Source: Apoderus coryli (taxonomy: Eukaryota; Arthropoda; Insecta; Coleoptera; Attelabidae). Taken from it: 64,000 bases of DNA. Below the pieces are notes generated by a model. That model saw only the letters and a list, made by a program, of their open reading frames with translations. It was not told the origin of the DNA and searched no databases. Made by a program: the position numbers and the translations under genes. The stretch lies in NCBI GenBank assembly GCA_911728435.2, contig OU452206.1:62001-126000 (forward strand), in the 5' to 3' direction. Numbering within the stretch: the stretch's first letter is position 1; each line of letters starts with the position of its first letter. This document shows, piece after piece, positions 44,926-59,300 of the stretch.

Positions 44926-45861
44926 AGTGTACGTTAAAAATTTCTAAAGATTTAAAAGTTTTTCGATTGCAATCTACTTTAGACAAAATTAAAGAGCATC
45001 GAAAAGTGTCTTATTCCATAGATGAGGTTATGCAACCGTAAATACCATAATGATGTGTTGGAGGTTGCATAAGCATAAGATATTAAATAAAGGTCATTGA
45101 TTGGTTGTAATTATTGAAATTGTAGCCCGTCTGCACATACTCAACTCCTCCCACTTCACGGGTCATTGAACTTTTTTGCATTATTAATTGAAATTGTAAC
45201 CTTTCTGGTGGGAATAAATTTTACTACTCTGCCAGATTTAGTTCATGTGAATAGCAGTAAAATAAAAATAAGTATAAATTATTAGTTTTTTTACATAAAA
45301 TAATGTTTTAATATTTGTTATATTATTGTGGGAGTTGCGTAAATTAAATTTGTTGGAAAATTAAGTATCTAATCAAATTCCATGTGTAAATATATTGCGT
45401 GAAACTATGAGGAATATGTTTATGATGAAAGTGTTCAAATAAAGTGTGGCAACCGCGATTTTCGCAATTTTTCTAGGTTATTGATGTACAAAGTGTCGAA
45501 GAATTTCCAACATTTTTAGTTTACAATTAAAAATGTAATAAAGGGCCGTATCATACCGTAAAAGTGCACTCCCGTGTTTAGAACAGTGCCTAGTATAAAT
45601 CAAAATGCTTTCATTGTATGTGTGGATGCTGTAAAAAGGTAAATTTATTGATTTAGTAGTAGCATTTTTTGCAGTTTTGTACTGTTGTTTTCTTGAATTT
45701 CCTCGTAGAAAAAGTTATTCACCTCCTTCTCACACTTTAATTACGTTTCTGTAGATGAAAATTAATTAGAAAAATGCATTATTTTATCAAAGTCCTTGAC
45801 GTTTGGAAAATAGTAGATGTAAAAGTTTAAAAAGGAAATTTTCAATATAGGTGGTGCTGCT

Positions 45862-45881
45862 GTTCGGCCTGACGGCCGAAC
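45862..45881. repeat. Variable GC hairpin, type T (U5)
   Basis: GTTCGGCC and GGCCGAAC around TGAC. Identical in U7 (52857-52876) and U9 (59519-59538). It sits where type C units have an unrelated hairpin. Confidence 0.95.
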
Positions 45882-45966
45882 TTTTGGTTTAGTGGCTCTA
45901 AATTGAGCCTTTTTTTCCCCATTTTAGAAAGAAACGCGAAGAGCACTCGTTATTATATATTAACAA

Positions 45967-48900
45967 GAAATCCCTTCGGGATTTCCCAGTCGTTGTGTGG
46001 TAGTTTTATCTATAAAAAAAGTCATTGAGGGTGGCAAAAAAAATAAAAAAAAAAATCAAAAAAAAAAAAATTTCAAGGAAAAAAATGTTTCTATTATTAA
46101 AAAAAAATTAAAAAAAAAAATTTAAAAAAAAAAAATTTAAAAAAAAAAAATTTCAAAAAAAAAAATTAAAAAAAAAAAATTTAAAAAAAAAATAATTCAA
46201 AAATTAATTAAAAAAAAGTATTGCCAGAGCTGAAAATCTGAAAATGTTTCTATCTATTATTGAAAATAAATAGAAACATTTTTGAGTTACCCCGTAGAAA
46301 ACCTCTAGGAGCATATAGTTTAACTTTCAAAGAAATCTTGAATTGAAACCCAAAGAAATCAAAAAATTATTCAAAATATTACTATTTCACCTTAACAAAA
46401 TAAAGAAATACATTTTTGATTCACCCTGTATATAAATTTGAGCTTATAGTTTAACTTTCAAAAAATCTTGATTTGAAATCTAAAGAAATCAAAAAGTTAT
46501 TCAAAATATTTCACCTTAACAAAATAAAGAAATACATTTTTGATTCACCCTGTATATAAATTTGAGCTTATAGTTTAACTTTCAAAAAATCTTGATTTGA
46601 AATCTAAAGAAATCAAAAAGTTATTCAAAACAATACTATTTCACCTTAACAAAATAAAGAAATACATTTTTGATTCACCCTGTATATAAATTTGAGCTTA
46701 TAGTTTAACTTTCAAAAAATCTTGATTTGAAATCTAAAGAAATCAAAAAGTTATTCAAAACAATACTATTTCACCTTAACAAAATAAAGAAATACATTTT
46801 TGATTCACCCTGTATATAAATTTGAGCTTATAGTTTAACTTTTAAAAAATTCTTGATTTGAAATCTAAAGAAATCAAAAAATTATTCAAAATATTACTAT
46901 TTCACCTAAACAAAATAAAGAAATACATTTTTGATTCACCCTGTATATAAATTTGAGCCTATAGTTTAACTTTCAAAAAATCTTGATTTGAAATCTAAAG
47001 AAATCAAAAAATTATTCAAAATATTTCACCTTAACAAAATAAAGAAATACATTTTTGATTCACCCTGTATATAAATTTGAGCTTATAGTTTAACTTTTAA
47101 AAAAATCTTGATTTGAAATCTAAAGAAATCAAAAAGTTATTCAAAACAATACTATTTTAGCTTAACAAAATAAAGAAATACATTTTTGATTCACCCTGTA
47201 TATAAATTTGAGCTTATAGTTTAACTTTCAAAAAATCTTGATTTGAAATCTAAAGAAATCAAAAAGTTATTCAAAATATTTCACCTTAACAAAATAAAGA
47301 AATACATTTTTGATTCACCCTGTATATAAATTTGAGCTTATAGTTTAACTTTCAAAAAATCTTGATTTGAAATCTAAAGAAATCAAAAAGTTATTCAAAA
47401 TATTTCACCTTAACAAAATAAAGAAATACATTTTTGATTCACCCTGTATATAAATTTGAGCTTATAGTTTAACTTTCAAAAAATCTTGATTTGAAATCTA
47501 AAGAAATCAAAAAGTTATTCAAAACAATACTATTTCACCTTAACAAAATAAAGAAATACATTTTTGATTCACCCTGTATATAAATTTGAGCTTATAGTTT
47601 AACTTTCAAAAAATCTTGATTTGAAATCTAAAGAAATCAAAAAGTTATTCAAAATATTACTACTTCACCTTAACAAAATAAAGAAATAAATTTTTGATTC
47701 CCCCTGTATATAAATTTGAGCTATAGTTTAACTTTCAAAGAAATCTTGAATTGAAACCCAAAGAAATCAAATTCAAAATATTACTATTTCACCTTAACAA
47801 AATAAAGAAATACCTTTTTGATTCACCCTGTATATAAATTTGAGCTTATAGTTTAACTTTCAAAAAATCTTGATTTGAAATCTAAAGAAATCAAAAAAAT
47901 ATTCAAAATATTTCACCTTAACAAAATAAAGAAATACATTTTTGATTCACCCTGTATATAAATTTGAGCTTATAGTTTAACTTTTAAAAAAATCTTGATT
48001 TGAAATCTAAAGAAATCAAAAAATTATTCAAAATATTTCACCTTAACAAAATAAAGAAATACATTTTTGGTTCACCCTGTATATAAATTTGAGCTTATAG
48101 TTTAACTTTTAAAAAAATCTTGATTTGAAATCTAAAGAAATCAAAAAATTATTCAAAATATTTCACTTTAACAAAATAAAGAAATATATTTTTGATTCAC
48201 CCTGTATATAAATTTGAGCTTATAGTTTAACTTTTAAAAAAATCTTGATTTGAAATCTAAAGAAATAAAAAAATTATTCAAAATATTTCACTTTAACAAA
48301 ATAAAGAAATATATTTTTGATTCACCCTGTATATAAATTTGAGCTTATAGTTTAACTTTTAAAAAAATCTTGATTTGAAATCTAAAGAAATCAAAAAATT
48401 ATTCAAAATATTTCACCTTAACAAAATAAAGAAATACATTTTTGATTCACCCTGTATATAAATTTGAGCTTATAGTTTAACTTTTAAAAAAATCTTGATT
48501 TGAAATCTAAAGAAATCAAACAATTATTCAAAATATTGCTTTTTTGACGATAGGAAATAAATTTTTGATTCACCCTGTATATAAATTTAAAACCTATGCT
48601 AAAAATTGCTCTTTTAAAGAAAATAAAGTCACCTATCGCTGAGGTTATGCAACCGTAAATACCATAATGATGTGTTGGAGGTTGCATAAGCATAAGATAT
48701 TAAATAAAGGTCATTGATTGGTTTGGGTTGTAGCCCGTCTGCACATACTCAACTCCTCCCACTTCACGGGTCATTGAACTTTTTTGCATTATTAATTGAA
48801 ATTGTAACCTTTCTGGTGGGAATAAATTTTACTACTCTGCCAGATTTAGTTCATGTGAATAGCAGTAAAATAAAAATAAGTATAAATTATTAGTTTTTTT

Positions 48901-49575
48901 ACATAAAATAATGTTTTAATATTTGTTATATTATTGTGGGAGTTGCGTAAATTAAATTTGTTGGAAAATTAAGTATCTAATCATATTCCATGTGTAAATA
49001 TATTGCGTGAAACTATAAGGAATATGTGTATGCTGAAAGTGTTCAAATAAAGTGTGGCAACCGCGATTTTCGCAATTTTTCTAGGTTATTGATGTACAAA
49101 GTCTCGGAAGAATTTCCAACATTTTTAGTTTACAATTAAAAATGTAATAAAGGGCCGTATCATACCGTAAAAGTGCACTCCCGTATTTAGAACAGTGCCT
49201 AGTATAAATCAAAATGCTTTTATTGTATTTGTGGATGTTACAATAAGGTAAATTTATTGATTTAGTAGTAACATTTTTAGCAGTTTTGTGCTGTTGTTTT
49301 CTTGAATTTCCTCGTAGAAAATCGTATTCACCTCCCTGTCACGCTAAAATATCGTTTCTGCAGAGGTAAATGAATGATTAAAATACATAATTTTAATGCA
49401 TTGAATCAGCTTTGATATATAGCCTATGCTATTCTGCAAAAAGGAAATTTTCTATATTGGACAGCGCTGCAGTTTCGCCTTCGGCGAAACTGGAGCCTTA
49501 GTGGCTTTAAATTGGGTCTTTTTTTCCCAATTTTAGAAAGAAACGCGAAGATCACTCGTTATTATATATTAACAA
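45967..49575. repeat. Composite unit U6 (C hairpin)
   Basis: Leader, A-rich spacer, about 18 satellite monomers (46285-48590), type II tail with markers GTCTCGGAAG (49101) and TTACAATAAGG shared with U8. Confidence 0.9.
46285..48590. repeat. Satellite array of U6
   Basis: About 18 monomers. The right end has several copies with ATATATTTTTG instead of ATACATTTTTG. One degenerate short monomer lies near 47730. Confidence 0.93.
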
Positions 49576-52500
49576 GAAATCCCTTCGGGATTTCCCAGTC
49601 GTTGTGTGGTAGTTTTATCTATAAAAAAAGTCATTGAGGGTGGCAAAAAAAAATCAAAAAAAAAATAAAAAAAAAAAAATTTCAAGGAAAAAAATGTTTC
49701 TATTATTAAAAAAAAATTAAAAAAAAAAATTTTAAAAAAAAAATTTAAAAAAAAAAAATTAAAAAAAAAAAAAATTAAAAAAAAAAAATTTAAAAAAAAA
49801 ATAATTCAAAAATTAATTAAAAAAAAGTATTGCCAGAGCTGAAAATCTGAAAATGTTTCTATCTATTATTGAAAATAAATAGAAACATTTTTGAGTTACC
49901 CCGTAGAAAACCTCTAGGAGCATATAGTTTAACTTTCAAAGAAATCTTGAATTGAAACCCAAAGAAATCAAAAAATTATTCAAAATATTACTATTTCACC
50001 TTAACAAAATAAAGAAATACATTTTTGATTCACCCTGTATATAAATATGAGCTTATAGTTTAACTTTCAAAAAATCTTGATTTGAAATCTAAAGAAATCA
50101 AAAAGTTATTCAAAATATTTCACCTTAACAAAATAAAGAAATACATTTTTGATTCACACTGTATATAAATTTGAGCTTATAGTTTAACTTTCAAAAAATC
50201 TTGATTTGAAATCTAAAGAAATCAAAAAGTTATTCAAAATATTTCACCTTAACAAAATAAAGAAATACATTTTTGATTCACCCTGTATATAAATTTGAGC
50301 TTATAGTTTAAATTTCAAAAAATCTTGATTTTAAATCTAAAGAAATCAAAAAGTTATTCAAAATAATACTATTTCACCTAAACAAAATAAAGAAATACAT
50401 TTTTGATTCACCCTGTATATAAATTTGAGCTTATAGTTTAACTTTAAAAAAAATCTTGATTTGAAATCTAAAGAAATCAAAAAGTTATTTTAAACAATAC
50501 TATTTTACCTTAACAAAATAAAGAAATACATTTTTGATTCACCCTGTATATAAATTTGAGCTTATAGTTTAACTTTCAAAAAATCTTGATTTGAAATCTA
50601 AAGATATCAAAAAATTATTCCAAGTATTACTATTTCGCCTTAACAAAATAAAGAAATACATTTTTGATTAACCCTGTATATAAATTTGAGCTTATAGTTT
50701 AACTTTTAAAAAAATCTTGATTTGAAATCTAAAGAAATCAAAAAGTTATTCAAAACAATACTATTTCAGCTTAACAAAATAAAGAAATACATTTTTGATT
50801 CACCCTGTATATAAATTTGAGCTTATAGTTTAACTTTCAAAAAATCTTGATTTGAAATCTAAAGAAATCAAAAAGTTATTCAAAATATTTCACCTTAACA
50901 AAATAAGGAAATACATTTTTGATTCACCCTGTATATAAATTTGAGCTTATAGTTTAACTTTCAAAAAATCTTGATTTGAAATCTAAAGAAATCAAAAAGT
51001 TATTCAAAACAATACTATTTCACCTTAACAAAATAAAGAAATACATTTTTGATTCACCCTGTATATAAATTTGAGCTTATAGTTTAACTTTTAAAAAAAT
51101 CTTGATTTGAAATCTAAAGAAATCAAAAAATTATTCAAAATATTTCACCTTAACAAAATAAAGAAATACATTTTTGAATCACCCTGTATATAAATTTGAG
51201 CTTATAGTTTAACTTTCAAAAAATCTTGATTTTAAATCTAAAGAAATCAAAAAGTTATTCAAAATATTTCACCTTAACAAAATAAAGAAATACATTTTTG
51301 ATTCACCCTGTATATAAATTTGAGCTTATAGTTTAACTTTTAAAAAAATCTTGATTTGAAATCTAAAGAAATCAAAAAGTTATTCAAAACAATACTATTT
51401 CACCTTAACAAAATAAAGAAATACATTTTTGATTCACCCTGTATATAAATTTGAGCTTATAGTTTAACTTTCAAAAAATCTTGATTTGAAATCTAAAGAT
51501 ATCAAAAAATTATTCCAAATATTACTATTTCGCCTTAACAAAATAAAGAAATACATTTTTGATTCACCCTGTATATAAATTTGAGCTTATAGTTTAACTT
51601 TTAAAAAAATCTTGATTTGAAATCTAAAGAAATCAAAAAGTTATTCAAAACAATACTATTTCACCTTAACAAAATAAAGAAATACATTTTTGATTCACCC
51701 TGTATATAAATTTGAGCTTATAGTTTAACTTTTAAAAAAATCTTGATTTGAAATCTAAAGAAATCAAAAAGTTATTCAAAACAATACTATTTCACCTTAA
51801 CAAAATAAAGAAATACATTTTTGATTCACCCTGTATATAAATTTGAGCTTATAGTTTAACTTTTAAAAAAATCTTGATTTGAAATCTAAAGAAATCAAAC
51901 AATTATTCAAAATATTGCTTTTTTGACGATAGGAAATAAATTTTTGATTCACCCTGTATATAAATTTAAAACCTATGCTAAAAATTTCTCTTTTAAAGAA
52001 AATAAAGTCACCTATCGCTGAGGTTATGCAACCGTAAATACCATAATGATGTGTTGGAGGTTGCATAAGCATAAGATATTAAATAAAGGTCATTGATTGG
52101 TTGTAATTATTGAAATTGTAGCCCGTCTGCACATACTCAACTCCTCCCACTTCACGGGTCATTGAACTTTTTTGCATTATTATTGAAATTGTAACCTTTC
52201 TGGTGGGAATAAATTTTACTACTCTGCCAGATTTAGTTCATGTGAATAGCAGTAAAATAAAAATAAGTATAAATTATTAGTTTTTTTACATAAAATAATG
52301 TTTTAATATTTGTTATATTATTGTGGGAGTTGCGTAAATTAAATTTGTTGGAAAATTAAGTATCTAATCATATTCCATGTGTAAATATATTGCGTGAAAC
52401 TATGAGGAATATGTGTATGATGAAAGTGTTCAAATAAAGTGTGGCAACCGCGATTTTCGCAATTTTTCTAGGTTATTGATGTACAAAGTGTCGAAGAATT

Positions 52501-52961
52501 TCCAACATTTTTAGTTTACAATTAAAAATGTAATAAAGGGCCGTATCATACCGTAAAAGTGCACTCCCGTGTTTAGAACAGTGCCTAGTATAAATCAAAA
52601 TGCTTTCATTGTATGTGTGGATGCTGTAAAAAGGTAAATTTATTGATTTAGTAGTAGCATTTTTTGCAGTTTTGTACTGTTGTTTTCTTGAATTTCCTCG
52701 TAGAAAAAGTTATTCACCTCCTTCTCACACTTTAATTACGTTTCTGTAGATGAAAATTAATTAGAAAAATGCATTATTTTATCAAAGTCCTTGACGTTTG
52801 GAAAATAGTAGATGTAAAAGTTTAAAAAGGAAATTTTCAATATAGGTGGTGCTGCTGTTCGGCCTGACGGCCGAACTTTTGGTTTAGTGGCTCTAAATTG
52901 AGCCTTTTTTTCCCCATTTTAGAAAGAAACGCGAAGTTCACTCGTTATTATATATTAACAA
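49576..52961. repeat. Composite unit U7 (T hairpin)
   Basis: Satellite at 49890-51960 (about 16 monomers). The array-tail border is that of the C units, but the distal tail and hairpin are those of U5 and U9, so U7 is a recombinant. Confidence 0.9.
49890..51960. repeat. Satellite array of U7
   Basis: About 16 monomers of mixed 124 and 130-132 bp types. Confidence 0.93.
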
Positions 52962-55900
52962 GAAATCCCTTCGGGATTTCCCAGTCGTTGTGTGGTAGTT
53001 TTATCTATAAAAAAAGTCATTGAGGGTGGCAAAAAAAATGAAAAAAAAAATCAAAAAAAAAAAATTTCAAGGAAAAAAATGTTTCTATTATTAAAAAAAA
53101 ATAAAAAAAAAAAAATTTAAAAAAAAAAATTTAAAAAAAAAAAAATTTCAAAAAAAAAAATTAAAAAAAAAAAATTAAAAAAAAAATAATTCAAAAATTA
53201 ATTAAAAAAAAGTATTGCCAGAGCTGAAAATCTGAAAATGTTTCTATCTATTGTTGAAAATAAATAGAAACATTTTTGAGTTACCCCGTAGAAAACCTCT
53301 AGGAGCATATAGTTTAACTTTCAAAGAAATCTTGAATTGAAACCCAAAGAAATCAAAAAATTATTCAAAATATTACTATTTCACCTTAACAAAATAAAGA
53401 AATACATTTTTGATTCACCCTGTATATAAATTTGAGCTTATAGTTTAACTTTCAAAAAATCTTGATTTGATATCTAAAGAAATCAAAAAGTTATTCAAAA
53501 CAATACTATTTCACCTTAACAAAATAAAGAAATACATTTTTGATTCACCCTGTATATAAATTTGAGCTTATAGTTTAACTTTCAAAAAATCTTGATTTGA
53601 AATCTAAAGAAATCAAAAAGTTATTCAAAACATTTCACCTTAACAAAATAAAGAAATACATTTTTGATTCACCCTGTATATAAATTTGAGCTTATAGTTT
53701 AACTTTCAAAAAATCTTGATTTGAAATCTAAAGAAATCAAAAAGTTATTCAAAACAATACTATTTCACCTTAACAAAATAAAGAAATACATTTTTGATTC
53801 ACCCTGTATATAAATTTGAGCTTATAGTTTAACTTTCAAAAAATCTTGATTTGAAATCTAAAGAAATCAAAAAGTTATTCAAAATATTTCACCTTAACAA
53901 AATAAAGAAATACATTTTTGATTCACCCTGTATATAAATTTGAGCTTATAGTTTAACTTTCAAAAAATCTTGATTTGAAATCTAAAGAAATCAAAAAGTT
54001 ATTCAAAATATTTCACCTTAACAAAATAAAGAAATACATTTTTGATTCACCCTGTATATAAATTTGAGCTTATAGTTTAACTTTCAAAAAATCTTGATTT
54101 GAAATCTAAAGAAATCAAAAAATTATTCAAAATATTTCACCTTAACAAAATAAAGAAATACATTTTTGATTCACCCTGTATATAAATTTGAGCTTATAGT
54201 TTAACTTTCAAAGAAATCTTGATTTGAAATCTAAAGAAATCAAAAAGTTATTCAAAACAATACTATTTCACCTTAACAAAATAAAGAAATACATTTTTGA
54301 TTCACCCTGTATATAAATTTGAGCTTATAGTTTAACTTTCAAAAAATCTTGATTTGAAATCTAAAGAAATCAAAAAGTTATTCAAAATATTTCACCTTAA
54401 CAAAATAAAGAAATACATTTTTGATTCACCCTGTATATAAATTTGAGCTTATAGTTTAACTTTCAAAAAATCTTGATTTGAAATCTAAAGAAATCAAAAA
54501 GTTATTCAAAACAATACTATTTCACCTTAACAAAATAAAGAAATACATTTTTGATTCACCCTGTATATAAATTTGAGCTTATAGTTTAACTTTCAAAAAA
54601 TCTTGATTTGAAATCTAAAGAAATCAAAAAGTTATTCAAAATATTTCACCTTAACAAAATAAAGAAATACATTTTTGATTCACCCTGTATATAAATTTGA
54701 GCTTTATAGTTTAACTTTCAAAAAATCTTGATTTGAAATCTGAAGAAATCAAAAAGTTATTCAAAACAATACTATTTCACCTTAACAAAATAAAGAAATA
54801 CATTTTTGATTCACCCTGTATATAAATTTAAGCTTATAGTTTAACATTCAAAAAATCTTGATTTGAAATCTAAAGAAATCAAAAAATTATTCAAAATATT
54901 TCACCTTAACAAAATAAAGAAATACATTTTTGATTCACCCTGTATATAAATTTGAGCTTATAGTTTAACTTTTAAAAAAATCTTGATTTGTAATCTAAAG
55001 AAATCAAAAAATTATTCAAAATATTTCACTTTAACAAAATAAAGAAATATATTTTTGATTCACCCTGTATATAAATTTGAGCTTATAGTTTAACTTTTAA
55101 AAAAATCTTGATTTGAAATCTAAAGAAATCAAAAAATTATTCAAAATATTTCACCTTAACAAAATAAAGAAATACATTTTTGATTCACCCTGTATATAAA
55201 TTTGAGCTTATAGTTTAACTTTTAAAAAAATCTTGATTTGAAATCTAAAGAAATCAAACAATTATTCAAAATATTGCTTTTTTGACGATAGGAAATAAAT
55301 TTTTGATTCACCCTGTATATAAATTTAAAACCTATGCTAAAAATTTCTCTTTTAAAGAAAATAAAGTCACCTATCGCTGAGGTTATGCAACCGTAAATAC
55401 CATAATGATGTGTTGGAGGTTGCATAAGCATAAGATATTAAATAAAGGTCATTGATTGGTTGTAATTAGTAGCCCGTCTGCACATACTCAACTCCTCCCA
55501 CTTCACGGGTCATTGAACTTTTTTGCATTATTAATTGAAATTGTAACCTTTCTGGTGGGAATAAATTTTACTACTCTGCCAGATTTAGTTCATGTGAATA
55601 GCAGTAAAATAAAAATAAGTATAAATTATTAGTTTTTTTACATAAAATAATGTTTTAATATTTGTTATATTATTGTGGGAGTTGCGTAAATTAAATTTGT
55701 TGGAAAATTAAGTATCTAATCATATTCCATGTGTAAATATATTGCGTGAAACTATGAGGAATATGTGTATGATGAAAGTGTTCAAATAAAGTGTGGCAAC
55801 CGCGATTTTCGCAATTTTTCTAGGTTATTGATGTACAAAGTCTCGGAAGAATTTCCAACATTTTTAGTTTACAATTAAAAATGTAATAAAGGGCCTTATC

Positions 55901-56314
55901 ATACCGTAAAAGTGCACTCCCGTATTTAGAACAGTGCCTAGTATAAATCAAAATGCTTTTATTGTATTTGTGGATGTTACAATAAGGTAAATTTATTGAT
56001 TTAGTAGTAGCATTTTTTGCAGTTTTTTGTTGTTGTTTTCTTGAATTTCCTCGTAGAAAATCGTATTCACCTCCTTGTCACGCTAAAATATCGTTTCTGC
56101 AGAGGTAAATGAATGATTAAAATACATAATTTTAATGCATTGAATCAGCTTTGATATATAGCCTATGCTATTCTGCAAAAAGGAAATTTTCTATATTGGA
56201 CAGCGCTGCAGTTTCGCCTTCGGCGAAACTGTAGCCTTAGTGGCTTTAAATTGGGTCTTTTTTTGCCACTTTTAGACAGAGACGGACTGTACGCTCGTTA
56301 TTATATATTAACAA
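52962..56314. repeat. Composite unit U8 (C hairpin)
   Basis: Satellite at 53275-55325 (about 16 monomers). Tail nearly identical to that of U6. Confidence 0.9.
53275..55325. repeat. Satellite array of U8
   Basis: About 16 monomers. Short (124 bp) and long (130 bp) types partly alternate. Confidence 0.93.
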
Positions 56315-59300
56315 GAAATCCCTTCGGGATTTCCCAGTCGTTGTGTGGTAGTTTTATCTATAAAAAAGTCATTGAGGGTGGCAAAAAAAATGAAAAAAAA
56401 AATCAAAAAAAAAAAAATTTCAAGGAAAAAAATGTTTCTATTATTAAAAAAAAATTTAAAAAAAAAATTTAAAAAAAAAAATTTAAAAAAAAAAATTAAA
56501 AAAAAAAAATTTCAAAAAAAAAAATTTCAAAAAAAAAAATTAAAAAAAAAAAATTTAAAAAAAAAATAATTCAAAAATTAATTAAAAAAAAGTATTGCCA
56601 GAGCTGAAAATCTGAATATGTTTCTATCTATTATTGAAAATAAATAGAAACATTTTTGAGTTACCCCGTAGAAAACCTCTAGGAGCATATAGTTTAACTT
56701 TCAAAGAAATCTTGAATTGAAACCCAAAGAAATCAAAAAATTATTCAAAATATTACTATTTCACCTTAACAAAATAAAGAAATACATTTTTGATTCACCC
56801 TGTATATAAATTTGAGCCTATAGTTTAACTTTCAAAGAAATCTTGATTTGAAATCTAAAGAAATCAAAAAGTTATTCAAAATATTTCACCTTAACAAAAT
56901 AAAGAAATACATTTTTGATTCACCCTGTATATAAATTTGAGCTTATAGTTTAACTTTCAAAAAATCTTGATTTGAAATCTAAAGAAATCAAAAAGTTATT
57001 CAAAATATTTCACCTTAACAAAATAAAGAAATACATTTTTGATTCACCCTGTATATAAATTTGAGCTTATAGTTTAACTTTCAAAAAATCTTGATTTGAA
57101 ATCTAAAGAAATCAAAAAGTTATTCAAAACAATACTATTTCACCTTAACAAAATAAAGAAATACATTTTTGATTCACCCTGTATATAAATTTGAGCTTAT
57201 AGTTTAACTTTCAAAAAATCTTGATTTGAAATCTAAAGAAATCAAAAAGTTATTCAAAATATTTCACCTTAACAAAATAAAGAAATACATTTTTGATTCA
57301 CCCTGTATATAAATTTGAGCTTATAGTTTAACTTTCAAAAAATCTTGATTTGAAATCTAAAGAAATCAAAAAGTTATTCAAAATATTTCACCTTAACAAA
57401 ATAAAGAAATACATTTTTGATTCACCCTGTATATAAATTTGAGCTTATAGTTTAACTTTCAAAAAATCTTGATTTGAAATCTAAAGAAATCAAAAAGTTA
57501 TTCAAAATATTTCACCTTAACAAAATAAAGAAATACATTTTTGATTCACCCTGTATATAAATTTGAGCTTATAGTTTAACTTTCAAAAAATCTTGATTTG
57601 AAATCTAAAGAAATCAAAAAGTTATTCAAAACAATACTATTTCACCTTAACAAAATAAAGAAATACATTTTTGATTCACCCTGTATATAAATTTGAGCTT
57701 ATAGTTTAACTTTCAAAAAATCTTGATTTGAAATCTAAAGAAATCAAAAAGTTATTCAAAATATTTCACCTTAACAAAATAAAGAAATACATTTTTGATT
57801 CACCCTGTATATAAATTTGAGCTTATAGTTTAACTTTCAAAAAATCTTGATTTGAAATCTAAAGAAATCAAAAAGTTATTCAAAATATTTCACCTTAACA
57901 AAATAAAGAAATACATTTTTGATTCACCCTGTATATAAATTTGAGCTTATAGTTTAACTTTCAAAAAATCTTGATTTTAAATCTAAAGAAATCAAAAAGT
58001 TATTCAGAATATTTCACCTTAACAAAATAAAGAAATACATTTTTGATTCACCCTGTATATAAATTTGAGCTTATAGTTTAACTTTTAAAAAAATCTTGAT
58101 TTGAAATCTAAAGAAATCAAAAAATTATTCAAAATATTTCACCTTAACAAAATAAAGAAATACATTTTTGATTCACCCTGTATATAAATTTGAGCTTATA
58201 GTTTAACTTTCAAAAAATCTTGATTTGAAATCTAAAGAAATCAAAAAATTATTCAAAATATTTCACCTTAACAAAATAAAGAAATACATTTTTGATTCAC
58301 CCTGTATATAAATTTGAGCTTATAGTTTAACTTTCAAAAAATCTTGATTTTAAATCTAAAGAAATCAAAAAGTTATTCAGAATATTTCACCTTAACAAAA
58401 TAAAGAAATACATTTTTGATTCACCCTGTATATAAATTTGAGCTTATAGTTTAACTTTTAAAAAAATCTTGATTTGAAATCTAAAGAAATCAAAAAGTTA
58501 TTCAAAACAATACTATTTCACCTTAACAAAATAAAGAAATACATTTTTGATTCACCCTGTATATAAATTTAAAGTGTACGTTAAAAATTTCTAAAGATTT
58601 AAAAGTTTTTCGATTGCAATCTACTTTAGACAAAATTGAAAAGCATCGAAAAGTGTCTTATTCCATAGAAGAGGTTATGCAACCGTAAATACCATAATGA
58701 TGTGTTGGAGGTTGCATAAGCATAAGATATTAAATAAAGGTCATTGATTGGTTGTAATTATTGAAATTGTAGCTCGTCTGCACATAACTAAACTCTTCCC
58801 ACTCTGCACATATAACGGGTTCATTGAACTTTATTGCATTATTATTGAAATTGTAACCTTTCTGGTGGGAATAAATTTTACTACTCTGCCAGATTTAGTT
58901 CATGTGAATAGCAGTAAAATAAAAATAAGTATAAATTATTAGTTTTTTTACATAAAATAATGTTTTAATATTTGTTATATTATTGTGGGAGTTGCGTAAA
59001 TTAAATTTGTTGGAAAATTAAGTATCTAATCATATTCCATGTGTAAATATATTGCGTGAAACTATGAGGAATATGTTTATGATGAAAGTGTTCAAATAAA
59101 GTGTGGCAACCGCGATTTTCGCAATTTTTCTAGGTTATTGATGTACAAAGTGTCGAAGAATTTCCAACATTTTTAGTTTACAATTAAAAATGTAATAAAG
59201 GGCCGTATCATACCGTAAAAGTGCACTCCCGTGTTTAGAACAGTGCCTAGTATAAATCAAAATGCTTTCATTGTATGTGTGGATGCTGTAAAAAGGTAAA

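Larger units (their letters stand above)
40842..45966. repeat. Composite unit U5 (type II tail, T hairpin)
   Basis: Leader, A-rich spacer (40895-41085), the longest satellite array (about 29 monomers, 41155-44925) and a type II tail that starts with an alternative border (GTGTACGTTAAAAATTTC) shared only with U9. Confidence 0.9.

Noticed and set aside
48484..55431. A 69-codon minus-strand ORF at the end of three satellite arrays
   Set aside because: It spans the satellite-tail border, including a hairpin, and is a by-product of the repeat.
56251..56569. Lysine-rich ORFs
   Set aside because: Translation of the A-rich spacer; no coding signal.
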